Positions 18,522 through 27,759 of a DNA stretch of 54,812 nucleotides are shown piece by piece. Position 1 is the first letter of the stretch. The number at the start of each line of letters is the position of its first letter. A program made the position numbers and the translations under genes. This DNA is from Kordiimonas sp. Lineage in GTDB: Bacteria; Pseudomonadota; Alphaproteobacteria; Sphingomonadales; Emcibacteraceae. A model generated the notes under the pieces. The model worked only from the letters and a program-made list of their open reading frames with translations. It was not told the origin of the DNA and searched no databases. The stretch lies in contig PADB01000006.1 in the NCBI GenBank assembly GCA_002700365.1, positions 1 through 54,812 of the forward strand. The letters are read 5' to 3'.

Positions 18522-20270
18522 TTATCGTGCAAGAATAGCTTTCATTGCTGCAACAAGATCATCTGTCGCTGATGCTGACACTTCATGTGCCCGCCAACCG
18601 ATGAAATGATCCGGCCGCACCAGTAGCGCGCCACTCTCACCTACTTCACGGGCATTCGCCCAATCACCGTAGATGTCTTCGTAGTCCTGACCCGGGCCAA
18701 TGACATGCACGTTAACTTTTACACCGAGCTGGCTCTCTACAGCAGCTGCAGCTTCAGTCCACGCTTCACCGCCAATACCCGTCAGCAATGAAAATTCGCC
18801 ATGACCACATAAGTCAAAAGTTGATACCTGCCGATCATCCTGCGTCACCCAGATATGCGGCACATGTGCCCCAGGGCGTGCGCTTTGCTGATAATACAGC
18901 TCTGGATCACGGTCAAAGCCAGGATCTTCGGTACCATCAGGCAAAATCGCATCGGATTCGTAACGCTGGTTCATTTCAACACCATGGGCATCAAAATCAT
19001 ACTTGGTCAGCTCAACAGCTTTCAACAAGGCATCACGTTGTGCAGCCGCGTCCGCATTTGCGCCTTTACGAGCTGCCATTGTAGATTCAATTTGCTCTTC
19101 GCTGGCACCTGGCACTGCACCTAATGTTTCATAAATAGGCATCAGTTCACGCAGACTCTGGTTCGCACGGGTGATAATTTGCTTTCCAACTGGCATACGT
19201 TCAGGATCGTAACTCTTCAGAAGATCTTCACCAGCCTGGCCTTTCAGCACCATTGCCAATTTCCAGCACAGGTTATAGGCATCCTGAATGCATGTGTTCG
19301 CGCCCAAACCATTGTTCGGCGGATGACGGTGAATAGCGTCACCCATGCAGAAAACCCGCCCTTTGCTAAGCTCTTCTGCGTACATTTCATTAATCGTCCA
19401 CAAGGACTTGTCAGTAATCTTGATCGGAATGTCTTTATCACCAATCAGATTGCCAACAATTTCCTCACACATTTCATCTGTAAGGTCTTCAGGCTTATCA
19501 TCCATATCAAAGCCATATGTGGCCAACCATTTGTCCCAAGGACGGACCATGCGGAGCACATTATTACTGAAACCGCCCGCAGGCTGAATTAGCCAATACA
19601 AAACACCGGGGCGATGTGCCACCAGATGTGAGAGGTCAGCTTCAAAAACCACATTCATAGAAGCGGCCAAGCCCATCTTACCTACCATTGGCAGGCCAAT
19701 GTCTTCGGCAATTTGTGAGCGTGCACCGTCCGCACCAATCAGATATTTGGCACGCACCTGATATGTGCTTCCCACCAGGCGATCATGCAATGTCACAGTA
19801 ACGCCATCTGCATCCTGCTCGTGGCTGACGTAATCTGTATTAAAGCGAACTCTTGACCCGCGACCAGAAGCCGCAGTCAACAAAATAGGTTCCCAAAAAT
19901 CCTGTGTCAGATCGCACAATTTTGTTGGGCTAGCCATTTGGTGCGCAGCCTGCGTTTCAGGATGATTCCCCCACGCCTTAACCCGGCCGAGCTCTTCACC
20001 AACAAGGCTTGTGGCATAAACATGTTCCGCAAGATATTCTTGCGGCGTCGCAAAACGCTCCACTTCGCCCTCAAGGCCCAAATCACGAAAAACTTCCACA
20101 GCGCGCTGATTGGTAATATGCGCCCGTGGCTCTTGCGCTGTATTATTGCGCTTATTAATGACAATATTATCAATGCCGTAGGTTGCAAGCAACGCAGACG
20201 CACCCGCCCCCGCTGGACCCGCACCGACGATTAATACTTCGGTTTCCACCATTGGTGTCGCATCAGCCAT
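18522..20270 (-). CDS. FAD-dependent phenol hydroxylase, TfdB/MhpA family (copy 1)
   Basis: A 582-residue class A flavoprotein monooxygenase: FAD-binding VLIVGAGPAGAGASALLA, the DG motif LIGADGARSQIA, the GD motif CMGDAIHRHPPNNGLGANT and a C-terminal thioredoxin-like domain. It hydroxylates a phenol ortho to the OH using NAD(P)H and O2, feeding the LigA/LigB dioxygenase encoded downstream. The start at 20270 is chosen for its GGAGGAG site; an in-frame start 39 bases further upstream has none. Paralogue of the gene at 27760-29529. Close families are 2,4-dichlorophenol, 2-hydroxybiphenyl and 3-hydroxyphenylpropionate hydroxylases; the substrate cannot be chosen from sequence alone. Confidence 0.88.
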   Translation of the reverse strand: MADATPMVETEVLIVGAGPAGAGASALLATYGIDNIVINKRNNTAQEPRAHITNQRAVEVFRDLGLEGEVERFATPQEYLAEHVYATSLVGEELGRVKAWGNHPETQAAHQMASPTKLCDLTQDFWEPILLTAASGRGSRVRFNTDYVSHEQDADGVTVTLHDRLVGSTYQVRAKYLIGADGARSQIAEDIGLPMVGKMGLAASMNVVFEADLSHLVAHRPGVLYWLIQPAGGFSNNVLRMVRPWDKWLATYGFDMDDKPEDLTDEMCEEIVGNLIGDKDIPIKITDKSLWTINEMYAEELSKGRVFCMGDAIHRHPPNNGLGANTCIQDAYNLCWKLAMVLKGQAGEDLLKSYDPERMPVGKQIITRANQSLRELMPIYETLGAVPGASEEQIESTMAARKGANADAAAQRDALLKAVELTKYDFDAHGVEMNQRYESDAILPDGTEDPGFDRDPELYYQQSARPGAHVPHIWVTQDDRQVSTFDLCGHGEFSLLTGIGGEAWTEAAAAVESQLGVKVNVHVIGPGQDYEDIYGDWANAREVGESGALLVRPDHFIGWRAHEVSASATDDLVAAMKAILAR

Positions 20271-20336
20271 ACTGATATCTCCTCCCTCATTTACATTACT
20301 TGTTAACATTCTTCATGAGGGCGTGTGATTTTGGAA

Positions 20337-20362
20337 TGCACAAAAGGCACAAATATTTGCAC
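20337..20362 (-). promoter_or_regulatory. Tandem TGCAC half-sites, 21 bases apart (AraC-type operator)
   Basis: TGCAC occurs at 20337-20341 and again at 20358-20362, exactly 21 bases apart, 67-92 bases upstream of the FAD hydroxylase start. On the opposite strand both half-sites read GTGCA. Tandem half-sites two helical turns apart are what XylS/AraC activators bind, and an AraC gene lies just upstream. A 10-base palindrome CAAATATTTG (20350-20359) overlaps the second site. Confidence 0.5.
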
Positions 20363-20518
20363 TTTCCGTAACCAACTCATTTTTACACCCATATAGTGGC
20401 ATGTGCATTTTTCATACTTAAAGGCAATGCGTATAAATATTTATGGCCACTAAATACCTATGTTACAAGCAAATGTCGGCCTCTAAAGCGCAGCAGTCAC
20501 AACATAAATTCTTACATA

Positions 20519-21442
20519 TCAAGTATCGGATGTGGAAAGTTCAGATTGCACATTCTTTCGATAGGCATAGGGGGAAATCCCGGCATTTCTTTTGAAAAAT
20601 CGCGAAAAGTATCCCGGATCATTAAAGCCCAGATCATACGCCATCTCACTGACCGATACCGTGGCATATATAAGTCGCCTTTTTGCTTCCAGCATGATCC
20701 TTTCATGCACAATTTCCAGAGCAGATTTTTTGGTCACTTCACGACATAAATTATTCAAATGAGTCGTTGTAATACCTAATTCCCGCGCATAAAAAGACAG
20801 CGGTTTCTGGCTCTTAAAATGCACATTAACCAAATCCCTGAACTGGCGCACTCGCAAAGACGACTTTTCTTCGACCGCTGCTGATACCGCCAGGCTTTTC
20901 ATTTCCTTGCGCGCCAGCCACACCATAACCATTCCCAAGGCCGATCGCATCGCCAATTGCCGCCCCTGCCGCTCTAGCCTGCCGAACTCCTCCACCAGCT
21001 TTTGGAACATAAAGTCAATGCCATCTTCTGGTGTCGGCCCCTCTTCTCCACCAAAAATAAGAACACTGGTAACAGCCTGCTGAAGCCTTTCGCTGGCCAT
21101 TAACCACTCGGAAAATGCTGAAGACTGCACCATAAGCACATAACCGTCCACATCGGGGGACCATGAAAAACCATGAACAATCAGCGGCGGTATAGACACG
21201 ACAGCCGGGGCCTGCACTTCCACTTCACGTCCATCAAAGTGGGTTACGAAATGTCCCGACTTTACAAACATAACCTGGTAAAGAGAATCATGGAAATGTA
21301 CTGGAATTTCCCAATCATAAGTTGAACTTCGGACACTAAGCGGTTCAATATGAATAGGGTCCGGTGCCTGCCACCCTTTTTCCTCGCCAAACAGATCATA
21401 AACAGGTACCGACTTTTTCTTTCGGTCTGGCTTATCAACCAT
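20519..21442 (-). CDS. AraC-family transcriptional activator (PobR-like)
   Basis: A 307-residue regulator with an N-terminal cupin sensor domain (about residues 45-115) and a C-terminal double helix-turn-helix (about residues 205-300) ending in the AraC signature AYDLGFNDPGYFSRFFKRNAGISPYAYR. The layout and length resemble PobR, the activator of 4-hydroxybenzoate hydroxylase. It lies upstream of, and on the same strand as, the hydroxylase/LigA/LigB operon, and is divergent from the HpaD-like gene with only 119 bases between, so it could control both. The ligand is probably an aromatic acid or phenol (inference). Confidence 0.85.
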   Translation of the reverse strand: MVDKPDRKKKSVPVYDLFGEEKGWQAPDPIHIEPLSVRSSTYDWEIPVHFHDSLYQVMFVKSGHFVTHFDGREVEVQAPAVVSIPPLIVHGFSWSPDVDGYVLMVQSSAFSEWLMASERLQQAVTSVLIFGGEEGPTPEDGIDFMFQKLVEEFGRLERQGRQLAMRSALGMVMVWLARKEMKSLAVSAAVEEKSSLRVRQFRDLVNVHFKSQKPLSFYARELGITTTHLNNLCREVTKKSALEIVHERIMLEAKRRLIYATVSVSEMAYDLGFNDPGYFSRFFKRNAGISPYAYRKNVQSELSTSDT

Positions 21443-21561
21443 ATCGCCCCCCTTGCTCCCATCCTATAGTTTCTATAAGTACAAACAATAATACGTTCTG
21501 TCCATATAACTTGGCCATATCTTAATGGTATATTTTCACGCAATAAGAGGAGGGAGAAAAA

Positions 21562-22389
21562 ATGGCTGATGGAATTATTGCCGCAGCGGTCATTCCCCAT
21601 GTTCCGCGTATCGGGATAGAGGAAAGGGCCCCTGAATTCGCCAAGGGTATGATTGCTGGCATTAAAGAAGCCGGCGAAAGCATTCGGGCCTTAAAGCCTG
21701 ATGCAATTGTTTTAATGTCCGCACATTGGGTATCCACTTTTGCATGGTATGCAACAGGCCAATCTGTGCATAAGGGGATATGTGTGGCGGAAGAGGCCCC
21801 GGATCTTATCCCCGGCAGCCCCTATGAATATAAGGGAAAGCCGGAATTGGCCGAAGCTTTGGCTGAAAAAGTCAGCGCACAGGACATTCCTATGCTCGTC
21901 AATACGTCGCCAAACTATAACTGGGATTACGCCAGTTATGTACCGATGCACTACCTTGACCCGGATGCAGAAATTCCTGTTGTGACATTATCTACAGTAA
22001 TTTGTTCCAGTCTGGATGAATGTCATGATGTCGGCCAAATGGTTGCTGACGTTGCTAAGGAAACGGGTCTGCGCGTTGTCTTTATTGCAAGTTGCGCTTT
22101 ATCCCATGCTGTTGTACGTGGCCCTGAACTCTGGCCAACACCTGAACGGCAGGAAATGGACCATAAAATCATCGAAATGCTGAAGACTCCCGATGCGGAT
22201 GCTCTATACACTTATCTGCCAACATTCGCCAAAGAGGCCGTTGCAGAAATGGGAGGACGTGTTTTAGGGGCCTATTTCGGTGTGCTTAAACATATGCAGA
22301 AGGACCAGAAGCTCGCAGGGACACAATTTGGTCCCTATGCCCAAAGCTCCGGGTCGGGGAATGCCAGCATCTGCATTACGCCACAATAA
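21562..22389 (+). CDS. Extradiol dioxygenase, HpaD/HpcB-like (LigB superfamily)
   Basis: A 275-residue class III extradiol dioxygenase. Its order of motifs follows 3,4-dihydroxyphenylacetate 2,3-dioxygenase: IPHVPRIG (Fe His, residue 13), SAHWVSTFAWY (second His), the middle YVPMHYL, the catalytic His in ASCALSHAVV and a Glu near AEMGGRVLGAY. It is a single-subunit relative, not the LigB paralogue at 17332. Strong ribosome site (AGGAGGG). It is followed 37 bases later by a carboxymuconolactone-decarboxylase-like gene. The substrate (homoprotocatechuate or another substituted catechol) is not resolved. Confidence 0.8.
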   Translation: MADGIIAAAVIPHVPRIGIEERAPEFAKGMIAGIKEAGESIRALKPDAIVLMSAHWVSTFAWYATGQSVHKGICVAEEAPDLIPGSPYEYKGKPELAEALAEKVSAQDIPMLVNTSPNYNWDYASYVPMHYLDPDAEIPVVTLSTVICSSLDECHDVGQMVADVAKETGLRVVFIASCALSHAVVRGPELWPTPERQEMDHKIIEMLKTPDADALYTYLPTFAKEAVAEMGGRVLGAYFGVLKHMQKDQKLAGTQFGPYAQSSGSGNASICITPQ

Positions 22390-22426
22390 TATTATTCAAT
22401 TCTCATTATGAAATCAGGGAAATACC

Positions 22427-22798
22427 ATGAAAACAAAAGACGATTATTACGGCATTTATGAAGAATTAATTGGCTTTGTACCACCAAAGATTCAAAACCG
22501 TATCCGTGCCGGTCTGGAACTGGATCCGGAAATACTTGATATGGTCGAAAATATCCGCACCAAAGCCATGTACCCTGACAGCATGGACACAAAAACGGCG
22601 CAGATGATCTTATTCGGCATCCTGCTGTCCCATGTGGCCCCAGCGGCTGAATTCCATGGCCGGGCTGCAAAACGCGCGGGAGCTTCAAAAAAAGAGCTGC
22701 ATGATGTTTGCGCTCTTGCCTTCTTGTTCCGTGGTCTGCCTGCTTTTAATACTGGCGCAGAACTCATTAACAAGATTTTTGACGAAGACGAAAAATAA
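22427..22798 (+). CDS. Carboxymuconolactone decarboxylase / AhpD-like protein
   Basis: A 123-residue all-helical protein of the CMD family (core around HVAPAAEFHGRAAKRAGASKKELHD). The family includes 4-carboxymuconolactone decarboxylase and AhpD-type peroxidase partners. The classical AhpD CxxC pair is absent, so a redox role is unlikely. Co-transcribed with the HpaD-like dioxygenase and followed by a terminator. The exact reaction is unknown; processing of a ring-fission product is plausible from context. Confidence 0.75.
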   Translation: MKTKDDYYGIYEELIGFVPPKIQNRIRAGLELDPEILDMVENIRTKAMYPDSMDTKTAQMILFGILLSHVAPAAEFHGRAAKRAGASKKELHDVCALAFLFRGLPAFNTGAELINKIFDEDEK

Positions 22799-22848
22799 TC
22801 CGTCTTCGACGATCGCTCATGGACAATGAGCCAACATTATTCATATAG

Positions 22849-22879
22849 GCCCTCCCTTCACATTTCCGGAAGGGGGGGC
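22849..22879 (+). terminator. Rho-independent terminator after the CMD-family gene
   Basis: The stem GCCCTCCCTTC/GAAGGGGGGGC (one wobble pair, 9-base loop) is followed by TTATTTT. It separates the HpaD-like unit from xylG. Confidence 0.85.
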
Positions 22880-23252
22880 TTATTTTACGCTACCCTAGTG
22901 TTCACCTTCTAAAAATATGTTCGACTTGTAAAAATCACGAATTAATCTGCCATTTTACCTAAAAGAACAATAATCTGCGCCGAATTATTTGATTTAGCAT
23001 CATAATACCATTAAATTTCCGAAGAAATGAACGGGCTACCAGAGCCACTTAATCGGTCTTGGTTGATTGCTGTTCGCGGTATAATCCTGCCGTCATATAC
23101 TATAATGTACCTTACGTCATATGACAGGAGGGCACATATCCTTAACGCAGGGTATTTTCACCGTAACAATGATCTGCTACATACGTTCTGAATCGCAATC
23201 ATAATAAACGCTAGACTGTAATTTTCCTCACAGGACTGACTAGAGAGCAAAA
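22880..23252 (+). promoter_or_regulatory. Long leader of the xylG-type gene with candidate promoter and operator
   Basis: No gene is seen. A candidate -35 TTGGTT (23059-23064) and -10 TATAAT (23080-23085) are spaced by 15 bases, and a second TATAAT lies at 23101-23106. Downstream, CGTCATAT is repeated at 23091 and 23115, the second copy being part of the perfect palindrome GTCATATGAC (23116-23125). These are candidate regulator sites between the promoter and the start codon. Confidence 0.4.
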
Positions 23253-24719
23253 ATGAGCACAAAAAAAATTCTGAATTTCATCAATGGCGAATTTACTGAA
23301 GGCACTTCAGGTAAAACCTTTGAAGATCGCAACCCTGTTGACAACAGCCTTGTCGGCACCGTTTACGAAGCGGGCGAGGCCGATGTAGATACCGCCGTTA
23401 AAGCCGCAAAAGCAGCCCTGAAAGGTCCATGGGGTAAAATGACCCTGCAGCAGCGCGTTGATATGCTGTATAAAGTAGCAGACCGTATCAACGAACGTTT
23501 TGACGAATTCCTCGAAGCAGAATGCGCCGACACAGGCAAACCCTACTCTCTGGCCAGTCACATTGATATTCCCCGTGGCGCGGCTAATTTCAAAGTATTT
23601 GCTGACGTTGTTAAAAACGTTCCTGAAGAAGCCTTCCGTCTGGATACTCCTGATGGCAAAGGCGCATTGAACGTGGGGCAACGCTCTCCTAAAGGCGTTA
23701 TTGCCGTCATCAGCCCATGGAACCTGCCATTATTGTTAATGACATGGAAAGTCGGTCCTGCTTTGGCGTGTGGAAACACAGTTGTCGTTAAGCCATCCGA
23801 AGAGACACCGCAGACAACCGCCCTGCTTGGCGATGTAATGCGTGAATGCGGCATGCCGGAAGGTGTGTTTAATGTCATACATGGCTTCGGTCCAAACTCT
23901 GCAGGTGCGTTCCTGACAGCCCATCCTGGTGTTGATGCTATCACCTTTACCGGGGAAACCCGCACTGGTGAAATCATCACTCAGGCCGCAGCCATTGGTC
24001 TTCGTGATGTTTCCATGGAATGTGGCGGTAAAAACGCCGCTATTGTCTTTGCTGACTGCGACATGGATAAAGCTATCGAAGGCACAATGCGTTCCGCATT
24101 CGCCAACTGCGGGCAAGTCTGTCTCGGTACCGAACGAGTTTATGTCGAACGCCCTATTTTCGATGAATTCGTATCCCGCCTTGCTGAGGCCGCCAAAGGT
24201 TTGAAACTGGGGGCTCCGCAGGACAAAGCAACATCCATGGGTCCATTGATTAGCTTGGAACATCGTGAAAAAGTCCTCTCCTACTATAAATTAGCCGTAG
24301 AAGAAGGTGCGACAGTTGTCACCGGCGGCGGTATTCCTGACATGCCGGGCGATATGGCCGAAGGCGCGTGGATTGAACCGACAATCTGGACTGGCCTTGC
24401 AGATGATGCCCGCGTGGTCAAAGAAGAAATTTTCGGCCCTTGCTGTCATATTCGCCCCTTCGATACAGAAGACGAAGTTATCGAACTGGCCAACGACAAT
24501 GTCTATGGCCTCGCCACAGCTATCTGGACAGAAAACAGCTCCCGCGCAATCCGCGTCTCTGAACAAATCGAGGTGGGCCTTGCTTGGGTCAATAGCTGGT
24601 TCCTGCGTGATCTGCGCACATCTTTTGGCGGGGCAAAACAATCCGGAATGGGCCGCGAAGGTGGCGTTCATTCTCTGGAATTCTATACAGAAATGAAAAA
24701 CATCTGCATCAAGCTATAA
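23253..24719 (+). CDS. xylG: 2-hydroxymuconic semialdehyde dehydrogenase (XylG/DmpC type)
   Basis: A 488-residue NAD-dependent aldehyde dehydrogenase that oxidises the catechol meta-cleavage product to 2-hydroxymuconate. Many stretches match XylG/DmpC, not just the ALDH fold: SHIDIPRGAANFKVFADVVK, SPWNLPLLLMTWKVGPALAC, TFTGETRTGEI, and the catalytic Cys in NCGQVCLGTERVYVERP. Catalytic Glu in MECGGKNAA. It has its own long leader and its own terminator, so it is probably a single-gene unit. It works downstream of the catechol 2,3-dioxygenase at 33683 and upstream of the decarboxylase at 24840. Confidence 0.92.
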   Translation: MSTKKILNFINGEFTEGTSGKTFEDRNPVDNSLVGTVYEAGEADVDTAVKAAKAALKGPWGKMTLQQRVDMLYKVADRINERFDEFLEAECADTGKPYSLASHIDIPRGAANFKVFADVVKNVPEEAFRLDTPDGKGALNVGQRSPKGVIAVISPWNLPLLLMTWKVGPALACGNTVVVKPSEETPQTTALLGDVMRECGMPEGVFNVIHGFGPNSAGAFLTAHPGVDAITFTGETRTGEIITQAAAIGLRDVSMECGGKNAAIVFADCDMDKAIEGTMRSAFANCGQVCLGTERVYVERPIFDEFVSRLAEAAKGLKLGAPQDKATSMGPLISLEHREKVLSYYKLAVEEGATVVTGGGIPDMPGDMAEGAWIEPTIWTGLADDARVVKEEIFGPCCHIRPFDTEDEVIELANDNVYGLATAIWTENSSRAIRVSEQIEVGLAWVNSWFLRDLRTSFGGAKQSGMGREGGVHSLEFYTEMKNICIKL

Positions 24720-24743
24720 CACTGCAGATACCATAACATTTTT

Positions 24744-24773
24744 AAAGGGAGCAACTGTACAGTTGCTCCCTTT
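24744..24773 (+). terminator. Rho-independent terminator after xylG
   Basis: A perfect 14-base stem (AAAGGGAGCAACTG and its complement) around a TA loop, followed by T residues, 25 bases past the stop. Confidence 0.92.
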
Positions 24774-24839
24774 TCCTTATCTGCATAATGTCATAAACTG
24801 GAAAAATGAGAGACACCCGCCAGCATTAAAGGCAACATT

Positions 24840-25637
24840 ATGCCCCACAGCATCACCCATGACATAATTTCCCAAATTGCCACACGCCTGGAAGAAGCAG
24901 AACTCAATCATAAAGATCTGCCCAAAATCACCGATGACTTTCCGGACCTCACCATGGCAGATGCCACCGCCGTCAATTGGGAAATTCGCCGCCGCAAATT
25001 AGCCCGTGGGCATAAAGCTATCGGAATGAAAATGGGTTTTACATCCAATGCCATGCGCGCCCAAATGGGCGTCAGCAGCCCCACCTACGGAACGCTTTAT
25101 GACCATTATCGCTTTGAAAATGGGGCCACCATTTCCTTCTCTGAATTGATCCATCCTCGCATTGAACCAGAACTATCTTTCATCACCCATAGTGAATTGT
25201 CCGGCCCTGATCTGAGCATTACGGATGTGCTAAATGCCACAGAAGCCATCGTCCCTTCTATCGAAATAGTCGATTCCCGCTTTATTGACTACAAATTTGA
25301 TATGGTGAGCAATCAGGCCGATAACTCTTCTTCCGCACGCTTTATTGTCGGCCCACAACAATTTTCTCCTGACATCATAGACGCCCAGGCTGTTACCTGC
25401 CAATTAGAACGTAATGGTGAAATTATTGATCATGGTAGTGGCGCCGAAGTGATGGAACACCCCGCCGCCAGCGTTGCCTGTCTTGTCGCAATGCTGGACG
25501 AGGTTGGGAAGACATTACCCGCGGGCAGCTTTGTCATGACCGGTGGCATGACCCGTGCTGCCGCCAGCGCCCCCGGTGACCATTTTGTTGCCCGTTTTTC
25601 TGGCATGGGTGACGTTCACTTTCACTTTTCGCAATAA
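24840..25637 (+). CDS. dmpH: 4-oxalocrotonate decarboxylase (DmpH/XylI type)
   Basis: A 265-residue member of the hydratase/decarboxylase family. It turns 2-oxo-3-hexenedioate into 2-oxopent-4-enoate in the catechol meta pathway. Stretches such as AELNHKDLPKITDDFPDL, NWEIRRRKLARG and SELIHPRIEPELSF follow DmpH/XylI rather than the DmpE/MhpD hydratases. Metal-site residues are likely in the EPELSF and VDSR regions. The tautomerase (XylH), hydratase and aldolase that normally accompany it are not in the window. It is followed 49 bases later by the DsbA-like isomerase gene. Confidence 0.85.
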   Translation: MPHSITHDIISQIATRLEEAELNHKDLPKITDDFPDLTMADATAVNWEIRRRKLARGHKAIGMKMGFTSNAMRAQMGVSSPTYGTLYDHYRFENGATISFSELIHPRIEPELSFITHSELSGPDLSITDVLNATEAIVPSIEIVDSRFIDYKFDMVSNQADNSSSARFIVGPQQFSPDIIDAQAVTCQLERNGEIIDHGSGAEVMEHPAASVACLVAMLDEVGKTLPAGSFVMTGGMTRAAASAPGDHFVARFSGMGDVHFHFSQ

Positions 25638-25686
25638 CCACGCCCTCATGCCATCATCTCTTATATGAACAGGACATATCCCCACA

Positions 25687-26271
25687 ATGATTGATGTAAA
25701 ATTCTATTTTAACTTTCGCAGCCCTTATTGCTATTTGGCCTCTAAGACGATGTGGCCCATTATTGATGACTATAACGTCAACATGGTGTGGCGTCCTGTG
25801 GGGGGGTATGATCTGCGGTCTGTCCCCAGCCGTGCAAAAAAGAAAATGCCCTTGGCACGCCAGGACATGGCACGATATGCCCGGCGGCTTGGTATTCCCG
25901 TCTCCCCGCCACCCGTCGACACGGAACCCACACCCGCGGGTGCCGCATCTCTGTACGCCGAAACAGAAGGAAAATTGCGAGAATATATTATCGAAACCAT
26001 GCGCCTTGAATGGGCAGAAGCCCGCAACATCGCCGAAGACGATGCGTTACGCGAAATTGCCAGACGCATTGATCTGGATCCTGACGCCCTCTTAAACGCC
26101 AGTAAAAACGAAAACAATCTGGCGCAATTAGAAAGAAATGCGCAGGAAGCCGAAGAAGATGGCGTGATTGGCGTCCCCAGCTTTGTTATCGGTGAAGAGA
26201 TATTCTGGGGTCAGGACCGCATTGATTTCGTGCTCGAACATTTACGGGAATTGCGCGCGTCCAAGGTCTGA
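25687..26271 (+). CDS. DsbA-fold isomerase (2-hydroxychromene-2-carboxylate isomerase / GST-kappa family)
   Basis: A 194-residue protein starting with KFYFNFRSPYCYLASK, the typical beta-strand plus SPY(C) start of HCCA isomerases, and ending with GVIGVPSFVIGEEIFWGQDR, the DsbA-family cis-Pro region. Such enzymes use glutathione to isomerise ring-fission or chromene products in naphthalene-type and related pathways. Cytoplasmic. The operon position after the decarboxylase suggests a role in the same degradation route, but no naphthalene genes are seen, so the substrate is open. Confidence 0.8.
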   Translation: MIDVKFYFNFRSPYCYLASKTMWPIIDDYNVNMVWRPVGGYDLRSVPSRAKKKMPLARQDMARYARRLGIPVSPPPVDTEPTPAGAASLYAETEGKLREYIIETMRLEWAEARNIAEDDALREIARRIDLDPDALLNASKNENNLAQLERNAQEAEEDGVIGVPSFVIGEEIFWGQDRIDFVLEHLRELRASKV

Positions 26272-26307
26272 ATACTTTGCCCATATATAAAGCTGCCCAT
26301 ACATAAA

Positions 26308-26332
26308 GAAGGCCCGCAATATGCGGGCCTTC
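26308..26332. terminator. Bidirectional terminator between the isomerase gene and pobA
   Basis: A perfect 11-base stem (GAAGGCCCGCA and its complement) around an ATA loop between two convergent genes. Confidence 0.88.
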
Positions 26333-26355
26333 CTTCTCCCATGTCCTAGCGTTTT

Positions 26356-27546
<1,191 letters not shown>

Positions 27547-27556
27547 TCAAAAAATG

Positions 27557-27604
27557 TTTTCACATACACAGAATTAACCGCGTTAAGGCCTTATTATGTG
27601 AAAA
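27557..27604 (-). promoter_or_regulatory. Inverted repeat upstream of pobA
   Basis: TTTTCACATA (27557-27566) and TATGTGAAAA (27595-27604) are perfect 10-base complements whose centres are 38 bases apart, 23-70 bases upstream of the pobA start. This is a candidate two-site operator for a pobA regulator. Confidence 0.5.
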
Positions 27605-27693
27605 GAGACAAATTACGCCATGGACGTTTCCATCGTTTATTTGTACTTTGCGTAAATAAAAACTTTCATACGAATAACGTACCAAAAGGCAAA

Positions 27694-27723
27694 AAGGGCT
27701 ATTTCCGTAAGGAAATAGCCCTT
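27694..27723 (-). terminator. Terminator of the hbp-like operon
   Basis: A perfect 13-base stem (AAGGGCTATTTCC and its complement) with a GTAA loop, followed on the minus strand by a T run. It lies about 37 bases past the end of the FAD hydroxylase gene. Confidence 0.9.
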
Positions 27724-27759
27724 CTCACCTTGGAACTAAAAGACAATAACTATATAAAA

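Noticed and set aside
24840-25637. Gene as 2-oxopent-4-enoate hydratase (DmpE/MhpD)
   Set aside because: The conserved blocks near the N-terminus follow the decarboxylase DmpH/XylI more closely.
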